This document shows positions 28,707 to 37,990 of a stretch of DNA of 64,000 nucleotides, one piece after another. The translations under genes were made by a program, and so were the position numbers. The notes below the pieces were generated by a model, which was not told where the DNA came from, searched no databases, and saw only the letters and a program-made list of their open reading frames with translations. The DNA is from ZC4RG30 sp963726085 (lineage in GTDB: Bacteria > Pseudomonadota > Gammaproteobacteria > Steroidobacterales > Steroidobacteraceae), in assembly GCA_963726085.1 (NCBI GenBank), contig CAVSAR010000001.1, positions 558,001 to 622,000 on the forward strand, written 5' to 3'. Position 1 is the stretch's first letter, and every line of letters starts with the position of its first letter.

Positions 28707-29186
28707 TTACGCCGGATCCAGTGGCGTGGCGTTGTCCGCGTCGGGAAACAGCAGCATGTCGGCCGAGACTGCCTCTGCGTCGTCCACCAGCGCCACCGTG
28801 GACAACTTCCAGATGCCCTTCATGTTGCGCACGACGCGCGATGTCAGGATCAACTGGTCGCCCGGCACCACCGGCCGGCGAAACCTGCAGTTGTCGATGC
28901 CGGCGAAATAAAATCGGGTGCCCGGATTGGGAACTTTGCGCAGCGTGGCGTAGGTCAGGATGCCGGCGGTCTGGGCCAGCGCCTCCAGGATCATCACCCC
29001 GGGCATCACGGGCCGCTCCGGGAAATGGCCGACGAAGAACGGCTCGTTGAAGGTCACGTTCTTGATCGCGCGGATGCTCTCCCCGACCTTGCATTCCAGC
29101 ACCCGGTCCACCAGCAGGAACGGGTACCTGTGGGGCAGGTACTTGAGGATGGAATAGATGTCCATGAAGGGTGTTTCAGTCGTCAT
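28707..29186 (-). CDS. fabZ: 3-hydroxyacyl-ACP dehydratase FabZ
   Basis: Dehydrates beta-hydroxyacyl-ACP in fatty acid elongation and competes with LpxA/LpxD for substrate. Hot-dog fold with HRYPFLLVDRVL and the catalytic pair in GHFPERPVMPGVMILEAL (His54, Glu68). The ATG at 29,186 overlaps lpxD by 11 bp and gives 159 aa; the downstream ATG at 29,165 (152 aa) is a real alternative since the first seven residues are not conserved. Confidence 0.95.
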   Translation of the reverse strand: MTTETPFMDIYSILKYLPHRYPFLLVDRVLECKVGESIRAIKNVTFNEPFFVGHFPERPVMPGVMILEALAQTAGILTYATLRKVPNPGTRFYFAGIDNCRFRRPVVPGDQLILTSRVVRNMKGIWKLSTVALVDDAEAVSADMLLFPDADNATPLDPA

Positions 29187-30216
29187 TTTCCTGTCCTGTC
29201 GCGCCAGTCCCGGCCGCTGCTTCAAGCTTTCTGATACGCGCGGCCATCAGGTCCAGCCGCTTGATCCTGCCCACGATACGCCGCCACAGCCGCGCTTCCT
29301 CCACCGGGATCACACTCGAGTACAGCCCCGGCTTGTCGATGGACCGCGTCACCATACCAAAGCCGGCGATGACGATGTCATCCCCCAGCACCAGCTGGCC
29401 GCCGATACCCGTGCCGCCGCCTATCATGCAGCGTCGTCCGATGCGCGTGCTGCCGGCAATCCCGGTACAGGCGGCGATCGCCGTGTGCGCGCCGACGCTA
29501 ACGTTGTGTCCGATCTGGATCTGGTTGTCGAGGCGCACGCCCTGCTCGATCACCGTGTCGCCCAGCGCGCCGCGGTCGATGGTGGTATTGGCACCGATCT
29601 CCACGTCGTCACCGACCAGCACACCGCCGACCTGTGGCACCTTGACCCAGACCTGACCATCGCGCGCGTTGCCGAAACCATCGGCCCCGACGATCGCCCC
29701 TGGATGCAGGATGCAGCGCGCGCCAATGCGGGTCCCGGAACACAGCGTGACGCGCGCCAGCAGGCGCGTATCGGCGTCGATCAGCACGCCCTCTGCCACC
29801 ACGCAGTGTGGCCCGACCAGTACTCGCGGCCCGACCGCCGCCCCGGCGCCGATCACGGCAAAGGCACCCACCTGGGCACTGGGATCGATGCGTGCCCCCG
29901 GTTCGATGCGCGCGGTGGCGTCAATGCCCGGCACCAGCGCGGCTGCCGGGTGCAGCAGCGTAGCGATGCGGGCGAATGTCGCATGGGGATTTCGGTGCAC
30001 CAGCGCCGCAGTGGGACAATCCGCCGCCAGCTGGGCATCCACGACGACCGCGCCCAGGGTGGTGGCACGCAGGGCATCGCGATATGCCGCACTGGCCACG
30101 AATCCCAGGGACTGCGGCCCACCGGACAGGGTGGCAATGGACCCCACGCGCGCGGCCGGATCCCCGCGCAATTCGCAGCCGAACCGGACGGCCAGCTCGC
30201 CCAGCGACCAGGTCAC
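29176..30216 (-). CDS. lpxD: UDP-3-O-acylglucosamine N-acyltransferase
   Basis: Third step of lipid A synthesis, N-acylating UDP-3-O-acylglucosamine; about 346 aa. The N-terminal uridine-binding domain (LGELAVRFGCELRGD, ALVHRNPHATFARIA) precedes a long hexapeptide beta-helix with IGANTTIDRGAL and IQIGHNVSVGAHT, where the catalytic His lies in IGHNV. The start is uncertain: GTG at 30,216 is used here, but a good AAGGAG ribosome site lies six bases before an in-frame ATC at 30,240, which would be the natural place for an ATG. Confidence 0.93.
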   Translation of the reverse strand: MTWSLGELAVRFGCELRGDPAARVGSIATLSGGPQSLGFVASAAYRDALRATTLGAVVVDAQLAADCPTAALVHRNPHATFARIATLLHPAAALVPGIDATARIEPGARIDPSAQVGAFAVIGAGAAVGPRVLVGPHCVVAEGVLIDADTRLLARVTLCSGTRIGARCILHPGAIVGADGFGNARDGQVWVKVPQVGGVLVGDDVEIGANTTIDRGALGDTVIEQGVRLDNQIQIGHNVSVGAHTAIAACTGIAGSTRIGRRCMIGGGTGIGGQLVLGDDIVIAGFGMVTRSIDKPGLYSSVIPVEEARLWRRIVGRIKRLDLMAARIRKLEAAAGTGATGQENDD

Positions 30217-30251
30217 TGCCGCAGCCGGCGCACCAGCGATGCGGCTCTCCT

Positions 30252-30827
30252 TTAAGGCTTCGTTGCCGGCTTGGTGGCCGGAGCCGCAGGCGCAGCACCG
30301 GCAGGCGCAGCCGCGCCGATACGACGGCTCTGCAGTGCCGTCAGGATGCTGTTGGTGATGTCGATTCCGCCAGTGGCATAGAGCACGCCATCGCCCAGCA
30401 CCAGGTCAAAACCCTGGGCCTTGGCATAGGTGCCCACCTCTTCCAGCAGGACTTTCTGTAGGCGCGACATTTCCTCGTTGCGGCGTGCATTGAAATCGTC
30501 CTGGACCTCGGACTGCTTGCGCTGCAGCTCACGGTAGCCGTCGCGCAGCTCCTTGTCGGCGGCAGCCCGCTGGACTTCACTCATCGTTGCCGCGTCCTTC
30601 TGCAGCTTCTCTTCGCGCGCCTTGAGCGCCGCACCCTGGCCCTGGATGTCCTTCTCGCGCGGCGCAAACTCAGTGCGAATCGCTTCCAGCGCGGTCTTGG
30701 CCTGCGGCGAATCCTGCAGCAGGCGGTTGTAGTTCACGAACCCGATCTTAATCTCGGCGCTGGCAGTGCCAGCCATGCCGAGGGCCAGCACCGCGGCGGT
30801 GCAGAGAATTTTGACGCTACGCTTCAC
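30252..30827 (-). CDS. skp: Periplasmic chaperone Skp / OmpH
   Basis: Holds unfolded outer-membrane proteins in the periplasm for BamA; 191 aa. A signal peptide (MKRSVKILCTAAVLALGMAG...) ends near TASA at residue 24, and the mature protein is a long helical coiled coil (residues about 50-125). The C-terminus has a short Ala/Pro/Lys tail rarely present in shorter homologues. Gene order bamA-skp-lpxD is conserved. Confidence 0.94.
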   Translation of the reverse strand: MKRSVKILCTAAVLALGMAGTASAEIKIGFVNYNRLLQDSPQAKTALEAIRTEFAPREKDIQGQGAALKAREEKLQKDAATMSEVQRAAADKELRDGYRELQRKQSEVQDDFNARRNEEMSRLQKVLLEEVGTYAKAQGFDLVLGDGVLYATGGIDITNSILTALQSRRIGAAAPAGAAPAAPATKPATKP

Positions 30828-30846
30828 GATTTCCCCTCACAAAAGA

Positions 30847-33261
30847 CTAGAACGCCTGGCCGACAGAGAACTGGAACTCTTCTATTTCATCCGGGTAGAC
30901 CACGCTGTTGCCCTTTTGCGCATTAAGCGGGAACGCATAGCTGAACCGGAACAGGCCCATCGGCGCCAGCCACTCAATCGACACGCCTGTTGAACGACGT
31001 AGACTATCAAAATTGAACTTGTAAGTGACGGGAGTCAACCCGTCCCGGCCATAGAATTTCGTGTCGTCATTGGTCGAGAAAACGTTGCCAATGTCGAAAA
31101 ACAGGCTCGCCCGGGCACTGGATTGCCACTTCTGGGGCATGGGGATGATCACCTCGGCCCGCCCCACCACCAGGGCATTGCCGCCGTAGGGATTGCCGTA
31201 GTTGTCCTTGGGTCCCAGGCGACTTTCGCGGTAGCCGCGGATGGTGTCGGGGCCGCCGGCAAAGGACAGCCGGTAGGGCGGCAGGCCGATGGTGTTGCCG
31301 AAGCTCTCCCCGTAGGAGGCCCGCAGGTTGAGGGACCCGGAAAAGCGCTGCCAGATGGGGAAGTACTGCTGGAAGCGGTAGTCCGCGGTCCAGTATTCGA
31401 CGTCCGTGCCGGGAATGGCCGACGACAGGGTAAACGACTGGCGCTGCCCGCGGTCGGCAAACAGGCCACGGTTGAGGCTCTGGATGTACCAGCCGGCGGA
31501 CAGCTCGATTGAGGTGAAGTTGGTCCCGAAGTACTCGTAAATGTTGCCCAGCTCATCCGTGGCACTGATGCTGTAGGGATTGCCGTTCTGCTGCACCCAG
31601 TTCTGGGCCTGGATGGCGCTGCCATTGGAAGTGGTAAGCAGTTCTGAGCGCGTGGTGTTCACGCCGAAACGCAGGCCCTGCACTTCGGATATCGGATAGG
31701 AGAAGTCCACGCCCGCGCTTAAGGTCTTGGACGAAAAGTCCGACGACGAAGACACGAACTGCGTGACGTTGGAATACCTCAGGTTGACCGAGGCGGAGAT
31801 GTTGTTGATGCCAAAGTAGGGATTGGTGAACTGCAGGCCCGCCGACTTGCTGTATTGCCCGAGGTTGACGTCGAAGCTGAAGCGCTTGCCGGTTCCCAGG
31901 AAATTGGCGTTCGAATAGTTGCCATTGATCATGAACGACTGCGACTGGGAATAGCCGATGCCGCCGGATAGCTGCGCGCTGGGCCCTTCCTTGACCTTGA
32001 ACTCCACGTCGACCAGATCGTCCGAGCCTTCGACCTTCTTCTTCTCGTAGCTGACTTCCTCGAAATACGGCAGCGCCTGCAGCCGCTGCTTGGACCGCTC
32101 CAGCGACACATTGGACACCCAGGCCCCTTCCAGCTGGCGCATCTCGCGCCGCAACACCACGTCATTGGTGCGGGCTACGCCGGCAAACGTGATGTGCCTG
32201 ACGTACACGCGTTTGCCAGGATCGACCAGGAAGGTCATCACGACTTCCTTCTTCTGGTCATCGAGCTTGGGCACCGGGTCGACCTTGGCAAACGCATAAC
32301 CCTCGGCGCCGAGCCGCGTCTCCAGCAACTGCTGGGTCGAGGCGATCAATTGCTGGTTGTAGATCTGGCCCTTTTGCACCAGCAACAGCCGCTGCATCTG
32401 CTCCAGGGGCACGATGGTATTGCCGGCAATCTTGGAATCGGAAATCTTGTAGACCTCGCCCTCGCGAATGCTCACCGTGATGAACATGTCATCCTTGTCC
32501 GGCGAGATGGCCACCTGCGCGGACTCGATGTCGAAGTTGGCGTAGCCGCGATCCTGGTAGAACGACCGCAGTTTCTCAAGGTCGCCCTGCAGCGCCTCCT
32601 TGCCGTAGCGGTCGTTCTGCTTGTACCAGGAGTTCCATTGCGGCGTCTTGAGTTCGAAGGTGTCGAGGATTTCCTTTTCCTTGAACTTGGTATTGCCGAC
32701 GATGCTGATCTGGCGGATGCGCGCGCGCGAGCCTTCCTTGATGTCGATCTTGATTCGCACCCGGTTATCCGGCTGGTCCTCGACGGTGCTGTCCACGCGC
32801 ACCCCGTACCTGCCGCGGCTGAAATACTGGTCTGTCAGGAAGCGCTGCACTTCATCGAGCACGGAGCGATCGAAGGTCTTGCCGGCCGCAAGGCCGGCAT
32901 TGCGCAGCGACTTGGTCAGATCCTCGGTCTTGATTTCCTTGTTGCCCTTGATTTCGAAGCTCTCGATGGTGGGGCGCTCGATGATCACGACGACCAGGGT
33001 GCTGCCATCGCGGCGCAGCTCGACATTCTTGAAGAACCCGGTCTCATAGAGCGCGCGCAGGGCCTCGCGCAGGCGCATCGGGTTGAGTTCATCGCCGATG
33101 TTGACCGGCAGGTAGTTGTACACCGTGCCTTCGGACACCCGCTGCAGACCCTCGACGCGAATGTCGCCGACCACGAAGCGGCTGTCGCCGACCGCGTCCT
33201 GCGCCAGGGCCAGGGGCGAAAACACCAGGACCACGGCCACCAGGCCGGCAAGACGTCTCAT
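30847..33261 (-). CDS. bamA: Outer membrane protein assembly factor BamA
   Basis: Core of the machine that folds beta-barrel proteins into the outer membrane; 804 aa. Signal peptide ends near LALA (residue 20); five POTRA domains follow (about residues 25-425, beginning FVVGDIRVEGLQRVSEGTV), then the 16-strand barrel with the conserved FAGGPDTIRGY loop. The protein ends in Phe as outer-membrane barrels do (FSVGQAF). The ATG at 33,261 matches the signal peptide. Confidence 0.97.
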   Translation of the reverse strand: MRRLAGLVAVVLVFSPLALAQDAVGDSRFVVGDIRVEGLQRVSEGTVYNYLPVNIGDELNPMRLREALRALYETGFFKNVELRRDGSTLVVVIIERPTIESFEIKGNKEIKTEDLTKSLRNAGLAAGKTFDRSVLDEVQRFLTDQYFSRGRYGVRVDSTVEDQPDNRVRIKIDIKEGSRARIRQISIVGNTKFKEKEILDTFELKTPQWNSWYKQNDRYGKEALQGDLEKLRSFYQDRGYANFDIESAQVAISPDKDDMFITVSIREGEVYKISDSKIAGNTIVPLEQMQRLLLVQKGQIYNQQLIASTQQLLETRLGAEGYAFAKVDPVPKLDDQKKEVVMTFLVDPGKRVYVRHITFAGVARTNDVVLRREMRQLEGAWVSNVSLERSKQRLQALPYFEEVSYEKKKVEGSDDLVDVEFKVKEGPSAQLSGGIGYSQSQSFMINGNYSNANFLGTGKRFSFDVNLGQYSKSAGLQFTNPYFGINNISASVNLRYSNVTQFVSSSSDFSSKTLSAGVDFSYPISEVQGLRFGVNTTRSELLTTSNGSAIQAQNWVQQNGNPYSISATDELGNIYEYFGTNFTSIELSAGWYIQSLNRGLFADRGQRQSFTLSSAIPGTDVEYWTADYRFQQYFPIWQRFSGSLNLRASYGESFGNTIGLPPYRLSFAGGPDTIRGYRESRLGPKDNYGNPYGGNALVVGRAEVIIPMPQKWQSSARASLFFDIGNVFSTNDDTKFYGRDGLTPVTYKFNFDSLRRSTGVSIEWLAPMGLFRFSYAFPLNAQKGNSVVYPDEIEEFQFSVGQAF

Positions 33262-33272
33262 GCTCGCCACGA

Positions 33273-34649
33273 TCAACCGAACTGCCGCACGATATCGTTG
33301 AACAATGCAACTCCCATCATCAATACCAGCAGTCCAATTCCAACCTGCTGGCCAAAGGCCTGGAACCGCTCGGATAGCGGCGAGCCCTTGGCCCATTCCA
33401 GCAGCTGATAAACAATCTGCCCACCATCGAGTATCGGGATCGGCAGCAGGTTGAGGAATCCCAGGCTCAGGCTGATCAACACCAGAAAGCCAATGAATGC
33501 GGCCGGACCGGACCGGGCCGAGTCACCCGCGTACTCGGCAATGGACAGCGGTCCGCTGAGGTTCTTGAGCGATACCTTGCCCAGCAGCATGCGCCAGAAC
33601 ACCTGCCCCTGCAGCGCCGTCATCTTCCAGGCTTCCTCGCCGCCTCGCGCCACTGACGCCGCGGCGCCCAGGCTCGTATGACGCAGCATCTCCGGTGGAT
33701 AGGCTGCCGATGCGGCAGATGCAATCCCTAACCGACCGACGCGCTTGCCGGACACCACCGCGGCGGCGACTGCCACGCGCAAGGTCAATTCACTGGTGCC
33801 GCGGCGCACGTTGAGCTCCACCGTCTCGCCTGCCCTGGTCTCGATGCGGCTGCGCAGGTCGGTGAAACTGGTCACCGGCGCGCCGTCGACGGCCAGCACC
33901 AGGTCACCGGTGAGCATGCCGGCCACCGCTGCCGGCCCTCCGGCTTCGACCGCCCCGACCTGCGCCGGCACGGCGGGCTGCCAGAAATCAAATCCCACGC
34001 CGCGCAGCAGGTGTTCCGGTTCCGTCAGCTTGCGACGCTCCACCGGATCGGCCACCTGCAGTCGCAACTGGTGCTGCGTGCCATCGCGGCTTCGCAGTTG
34101 CATCTGCACCGCGCCGTCGTCGGTCATTCTTTCCAGCAGTCCCAGCACCACGTCGGATTGGCCGGCGACCTGCCGGCCGCCGAGACTGAGGATCTCATCG
34201 CCACGGTGCATTCCCGCCAGCGCCGCGGGTGAGCCTGCGCGGACCTCGCCCACCACTGCGCGCACTTCCGTGACGCCATTGACCCAGAACATCCCCGCCA
34301 GCAGCACGATGGCAAAGGCGAAATTAAATGCCGGCCCGGCCAGCAGCACCAGGATGCGCTGCCAGTGAGGCCTGCGGTTGAATGCGCGATGGGCCTCGGC
34401 CGGATCCACCGGACCCTCGCGCTCATCCAGCAGCTTGACGTATCCGCCCAGGGGAATGGCCGCGATCACGTACTCGGTCTGGTCGCGACCGGCGACCCGG
34501 CTGACCAGGGACTTGCCAAAGCCCACCGAGAATCGCAGGACTTTGAACCCCAGCCGTCGCGCCACCCAGTAATGGCCGAACTCATGCACTGTCACCAGCA
34601 CGCCGACCGCCACGATGAACGCCAGCAGGTGTTGCCAGGACAGATTCAA
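33273..34649 (-). CDS. rseP: Site-2 intramembrane metalloprotease RseP
   Basis: Inner-membrane zinc protease that cleaves anti-sigma factors after a first cut, relaying envelope stress; 458 aa. The zinc motif HEFGH is at residues 22-26 in the first membrane helix, two PDZ domains occupy about residues 115-290, and the third zinc ligand motif LNLLPIPILDGG is near residue 400. The start is TTG at 34,649, overlapping the dxr stop (TTGA) by 4 bp; no ATG precedes the HExxH helix. Confidence 0.95.
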   Translation of the reverse strand: MNLSWQHLLAFIVAVGVLVTVHEFGHYWVARRLGFKVLRFSVGFGKSLVSRVAGRDQTEYVIAAIPLGGYVKLLDEREGPVDPAEAHRAFNRRPHWQRILVLLAGPAFNFAFAIVLLAGMFWVNGVTEVRAVVGEVRAGSPAALAGMHRGDEILSLGGRQVAGQSDVVLGLLERMTDDGAVQMQLRSRDGTQHQLRLQVADPVERRKLTEPEHLLRGVGFDFWQPAVPAQVGAVEAGGPAAVAGMLTGDLVLAVDGAPVTSFTDLRSRIETRAGETVELNVRRGTSELTLRVAVAAAVVSGKRVGRLGIASAASAAYPPEMLRHTSLGAAASVARGGEEAWKMTALQGQVFWRMLLGKVSLKNLSGPLSIAEYAGDSARSGPAAFIGFLVLISLSLGFLNLLPIPILDGGQIVYQLLEWAKGSPLSERFQAFGQQVGIGLLVLMMGVALFNDIVRQFG

Positions 34650-35860
34650 TTGCGCGCGCCCTGAACGGCTGCCGGCGGGACGGAGGCCGCGTGCAGGGCC
34701 GCGCTCGCCGCTGCGCGGGCGCGCGCATCCACCTCGAGCACTGAGCCGAGGCTGCACGGTCCACCCGAGTTGTTCCAGCTGTTCATGACCCCTCCAATGA
34801 CCCGGGCGATGCCGCCAAAGTTCAAACGCCCGTCCAGAAACGCCTGCACGGCCACCTCATTGGCGGCATTCAGGACCGCAGGCATCTCCCCACCCTCTCG
34901 GGCGGCATCAAGGGCAATCCCGAGACAGGGGAACCGTCCGAAATCAGGCGGCTCGAAATCCAGGCGCGCGACCTGCAGCAGATTGAGGAATTGTACACCG
35001 GCATCCAGCCGCTGCGGCCACGCCAGGGCCTGCGCAATGGGCGTGCGCATGTCAGGCGAACCCAGCTGGGCAAGGACCGATCCGTCGACATACTCAACCA
35101 GGGAATGCACCACGCTCTGCCGGTGTATAACCACCTCGATCTGCTCCGGCGGCAAGCCAAACAGCAGCCCCGCCTCGATCAGTTCCAGGCCCTTGTTCAT
35201 CAGCGTCGCTGAATCCACCGAGATCTTGCGACCCATGGTCCAGTTGGGATGGGCGCAGGCCTGATCAGGGGTCGCATTTTGCAGTGCGGCAGCTGACCAG
35301 TCCCTGAACGGACCACCCGATGCGGTCAGCAGGATCCTGCGCACGCCCGCGGGGGCGGACCCCAGTGCACTGTCTGGCGGCAGGCACTGGAATATGGCGT
35401 TGTGCTCGCTGTCGATGGGGATCAGCCGCGCGCCGGAACGCGCGGCGGCCTCCAGCACCAGACGACCGGACATGATGATGGCCTCCTTGTTTGCCACCAT
35501 CAGGTGCTTGCCGGATCGCGCGGCGGCCAGCGTCGACGGCAGTCCGGCCGCACCGACAATCGCGGCCATCACATAGGGGGCCTCGGGCATGGCAGCCAGC
35601 TGCTCGATGCCCGCGGCGCCGGCCAGCACCCGGGTTGACAGTCCCGCCCCGTGAAGGCGTTGCTCGAGATCCGCGCACCGGGCCTCATCTGCCAGCGCGG
35701 CGTAGTCGGGCCGAAACTGTTCACACTGGGCGGCCAGGCGATCCACGTTGCGGTTGGCCGACAGTGCCACCACGCGAAACCGAGTCGGGTGCCGGGCTAG
35801 CACGTCCAGCGTGCTCATGCCAACGCTGCCGGTGGAACCCAGCACGGCCACGCCGATCAT
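34646..35860 (-). CDS. dxr: 1-deoxy-D-xylulose 5-phosphate reductoisomerase
   Basis: First committed enzyme of the MEP pathway, using NADPH; about 404 aa. N-terminal nucleotide motif VLGSTGSVGMSTLDVLARHP, catalytic/metal region IDSEHNAIFQCL and ASGGPFRDW, and MGRKISVDSATLMNKGLELIEA-type segment. The ATG at 35,860 overlaps the cdsA stop by 4 bp. IspD and IspF of the same pathway lie 19 kb downstream in the same transcriptional direction. Confidence 0.96.
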   Translation of the reverse strand: MIGVAVLGSTGSVGMSTLDVLARHPTRFRVVALSANRNVDRLAAQCEQFRPDYAALADEARCADLEQRLHGAGLSTRVLAGAAGIEQLAAMPEAPYVMAAIVGAAGLPSTLAAARSGKHLMVANKEAIIMSGRLVLEAAARSGARLIPIDSEHNAIFQCLPPDSALGSAPAGVRRILLTASGGPFRDWSAAALQNATPDQACAHPNWTMGRKISVDSATLMNKGLELIEAGLLFGLPPEQIEVVIHRQSVVHSLVEYVDGSVLAQLGSPDMRTPIAQALAWPQRLDAGVQFLNLLQVARLDFEPPDFGRFPCLGIALDAAREGGEMPAVLNAANEVAVQAFLDGRLNFGGIARVIGGVMNSWNNSGGPCSLGSVLEVDARARAAASAALHAASVPPAAVQGARN

Positions 35861-36663
35861 CAGCGCAGCCCCTGAATGATCAGCAACCCGAATAGCAGGC
35901 ACGGCGCGGCGGCCAGCAGGCTGTCGAATCTATCCAGCACACCGCCGTGTCCGGGGATCAGCGTGCCACTGTCCTTCATCCCCGCGAACCGCTTGCACAG
36001 ACTCTCCGTCAGGTCGCCGATCACCGAATAGCCGGCCACGATCAGCGTCAATGCGACCATCCCGACCATGGGCAAGCCGAACGCGATGGCCACCACGACG
36101 GCCAGCAGCGCCGCGGCCAGCAGCCCGCCCCACAGGCCGGCCCATGTCTTGCCCGGCGAGATGCGGGGCGCCAGCCGGCTGCTGCCCCAGCTGCGGCCGA
36201 CGAAATAGGCGCCGCTGTCGGCCACCCAGACCACCAGCAGCGCGTACAGCACCCACAGGTGGCCGCGCGGCTGGTACAGCGAAATGCGCGTCAGGCAGAT
36301 CCAGGCAATCGAAATCGCCGCGACGCCGGCGACAAACACCGTGCCGCGGGATGGGCTCAGTGGCGCCAGCAGCAGCCACAGCAGTGCCAGGCCCCACAAC
36401 ACCAGGCCCGCCACCACGCAGGCCATCAGTCCGCCCGGCGACGCCGATGCGAACCACACCACCGCGCACATTGCCAGGGTGGCCGCCAGGAACACCCAGC
36501 GCAGCGCCGAGCGTGGACCGGCCACGAAGGCGGACCATTCCCAGGCCGCCGCCGCCAGCACGATGCTCAAGACCGCGACCAGCCCGGAGGTAGGCAGGAA
36601 AAACACCGCTCCCAGCAGGATCGCGGCAATCACCACGGCGGATGCGATTCTCTGGCCGATCAT
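35860..36663 (-). CDS. cdsA: Phosphatidate cytidylyltransferase
   Basis: Integral membrane enzyme making CDP-diacylglycerol for all phospholipids; 267 aa with about seven to eight hydrophobic helices. The family signature is complete near the C-terminus: CKRFAGMKDSGTLIPGHGG then VLDRFDSL. ATGA overlaps join it to both uppS and dxr. Confidence 0.96.
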   Translation of the reverse strand: MIGQRIASAVVIAAILLGAVFFLPTSGLVAVLSIVLAAAAWEWSAFVAGPRSALRWVFLAATLAMCAVVWFASASPGGLMACVVAGLVLWGLALLWLLLAPLSPSRGTVFVAGVAAISIAWICLTRISLYQPRGHLWVLYALLVVWVADSGAYFVGRSWGSSRLAPRISPGKTWAGLWGGLLAAALLAVVVAIAFGLPMVGMVALTLIVAGYSVIGDLTESLCKRFAGMKDSGTLIPGHGGVLDRFDSLLAAAPCLLFGLLIIQGLR

Positions 36664-37391
36664 GCGGACCCATCCACTTGCGCGCCAGTCAGACCGAAAC
36701 GCCTTTGGCGACCGGCGAAGGCCTCAATGGCCGCGTCCAGCGCGGCGTGGTCAAACTGCGGCCACAACGTCGTGCAGAAATACAATTCCGTGTACGCCAG
36801 GTTCCACAGCAGGAAATTGCTGAGGCGCTGCTCGCCCCCGGTACGAATCAGCAGGTCAGGATCGGGCAGTCCGGCCAGCTGCAGCATGTCGCCAAACACG
36901 GTCTCGTCGATATGCTCCGGGCGCAGAGCGCCGGCAGCACAGCGGGTCGCCAGCTGGCGCGCGGCATCGACGATGTCCCAGCGCCCGCCATAGCTGAGGG
37001 CAATCTGCAGGTTCAGCCCCGCATTGCCCCGGGTCGCGGCCTCGGCAGCGGCGATGCGTGACTGCAGGAGGGCCGAGTGGCGCTGGCGCTCGCCGATGAA
37101 CCGCAGGCGTACTCCATTGCGCTGCAGCTCGGGCAACTCGTGGTCCAGGGCTTCGACAAACAGGTTCATCAGCGCCTCGACTTCCGACCCTGGCCGCTGC
37201 CAGTTCTCGCTGCTGAACGCGAACAGGGTCAGCGCCTCGATCTTGCGCTGTACGCACCCCTCGATGCACTGGCGCACCGCGTCAATTCCGGCGCGATGCC
37301 CGGCCTGGCGCTCCAGCCCGCGCAGGCTGGCCCAGCGGCCATTGCCGTCCATGACGATTGCAATATGACGCGGCCGCGTCGAGGTGGGCAT
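36660..37391 (-). CDS. uppS: Undecaprenyl diphosphate synthase
   Basis: Builds the C55 lipid carrier for peptidoglycan and O-antigen by cis-prenyl transfer; 243 aa. Signature regions are HIAIVMDGNGRWA (catalytic Asp15), FAFSSENWQRP and DLLIRTGGEQRLSNFLLWN. It sits between frr and cdsA in the conserved order, overlapping cdsA by 4 bp. Confidence 0.97.
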   Translation of the reverse strand: MPTSTRPRHIAIVMDGNGRWASLRGLERQAGHRAGIDAVRQCIEGCVQRKIEALTLFAFSSENWQRPGSEVEALMNLFVEALDHELPELQRNGVRLRFIGERQRHSALLQSRIAAAEAATRGNAGLNLQIALSYGGRWDIVDAARQLATRCAAGALRPEHIDETVFGDMLQLAGLPDPDLLIRTGGEQRLSNFLLWNLAYTELYFCTTLWPQFDHAALDAAIEAFAGRQRRFGLTGAQVDGSA

Positions 37392-37411
37392 TGGTGACGC
37401 CCTGCAGGCCT

Positions 37412-37969
37412 TCAGACCTGCAGGATCTCTTTTTCCTTGCCCGCAAGCTGCTGTTCAATGTCGGCGACGGCCTTGTCGGTCAACTTCTGGATCTCGTCCT
37501 CGCCGCGACGCTCGTCGTCCTGGGCGATCTTCTTGGCCTTGAGGGCATCCTTCATCGCGGCAATGGCATCGCGCCGCACGTTGCGTATCGCAACGCGCGC
37601 ATTCTCGGCGTCCTGGCGCACGACCTTGAGGATGTCGCGGCGCCGCTCCTCGGTCAACGGCGGCAGCGGTATGCGGATCACCGTACCGGCAGACATGGGC
37701 GAGAGGTGCAGGTCCGACTTGTGGATGGCCTTTTCAATCGGTCCGACCATGGACTTGTCCCAGGGAGTGACCACCAGCGTGCGCGCATCCTCCACCGCGA
37801 TGTTGGCGACCTGGCTCAGCGGGGTATCGGTGCCGTAGAAATCCACCTTCAGCCCGTCAATCAGGCTCGGATGCGCGCGGCCGGTACGCAGTTTCTTCAC
37901 GTCTGCCAGGAACGTCTGGATACATTTTTGCATGCGCTGCGCAGCGTCAGCCTTGATCTCGTTCAGCAT
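37412..37969 (-). CDS. frr: Ribosome recycling factor
   Basis: With EF-G splits post-termination ribosomes; 185 aa, the standard size. Conserved parts are LRTGRAHPSLIDGLKVDFYG, TPLSQVANI, GTVIRIPLPPLTEERR and the C-terminal helix ending near the last 15 residues. It is 20 bp from each neighbour (pyrH upstream, uppS downstream). Confidence 0.97.
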   Translation of the reverse strand: MLNEIKADAAQRMQKCIQTFLADVKKLRTGRAHPSLIDGLKVDFYGTDTPLSQVANIAVEDARTLVVTPWDKSMVGPIEKAIHKSDLHLSPMSAGTVIRIPLPPLTEERRRDILKVVRQDAENARVAIRNVRRDAIAAMKDALKAKKIAQDDERRGEDEIQKLTDKAVADIEQQLAGKEKEILQV

Positions 37970-37990
37970 GTTCGTTCGCTCCAGTTGCGC

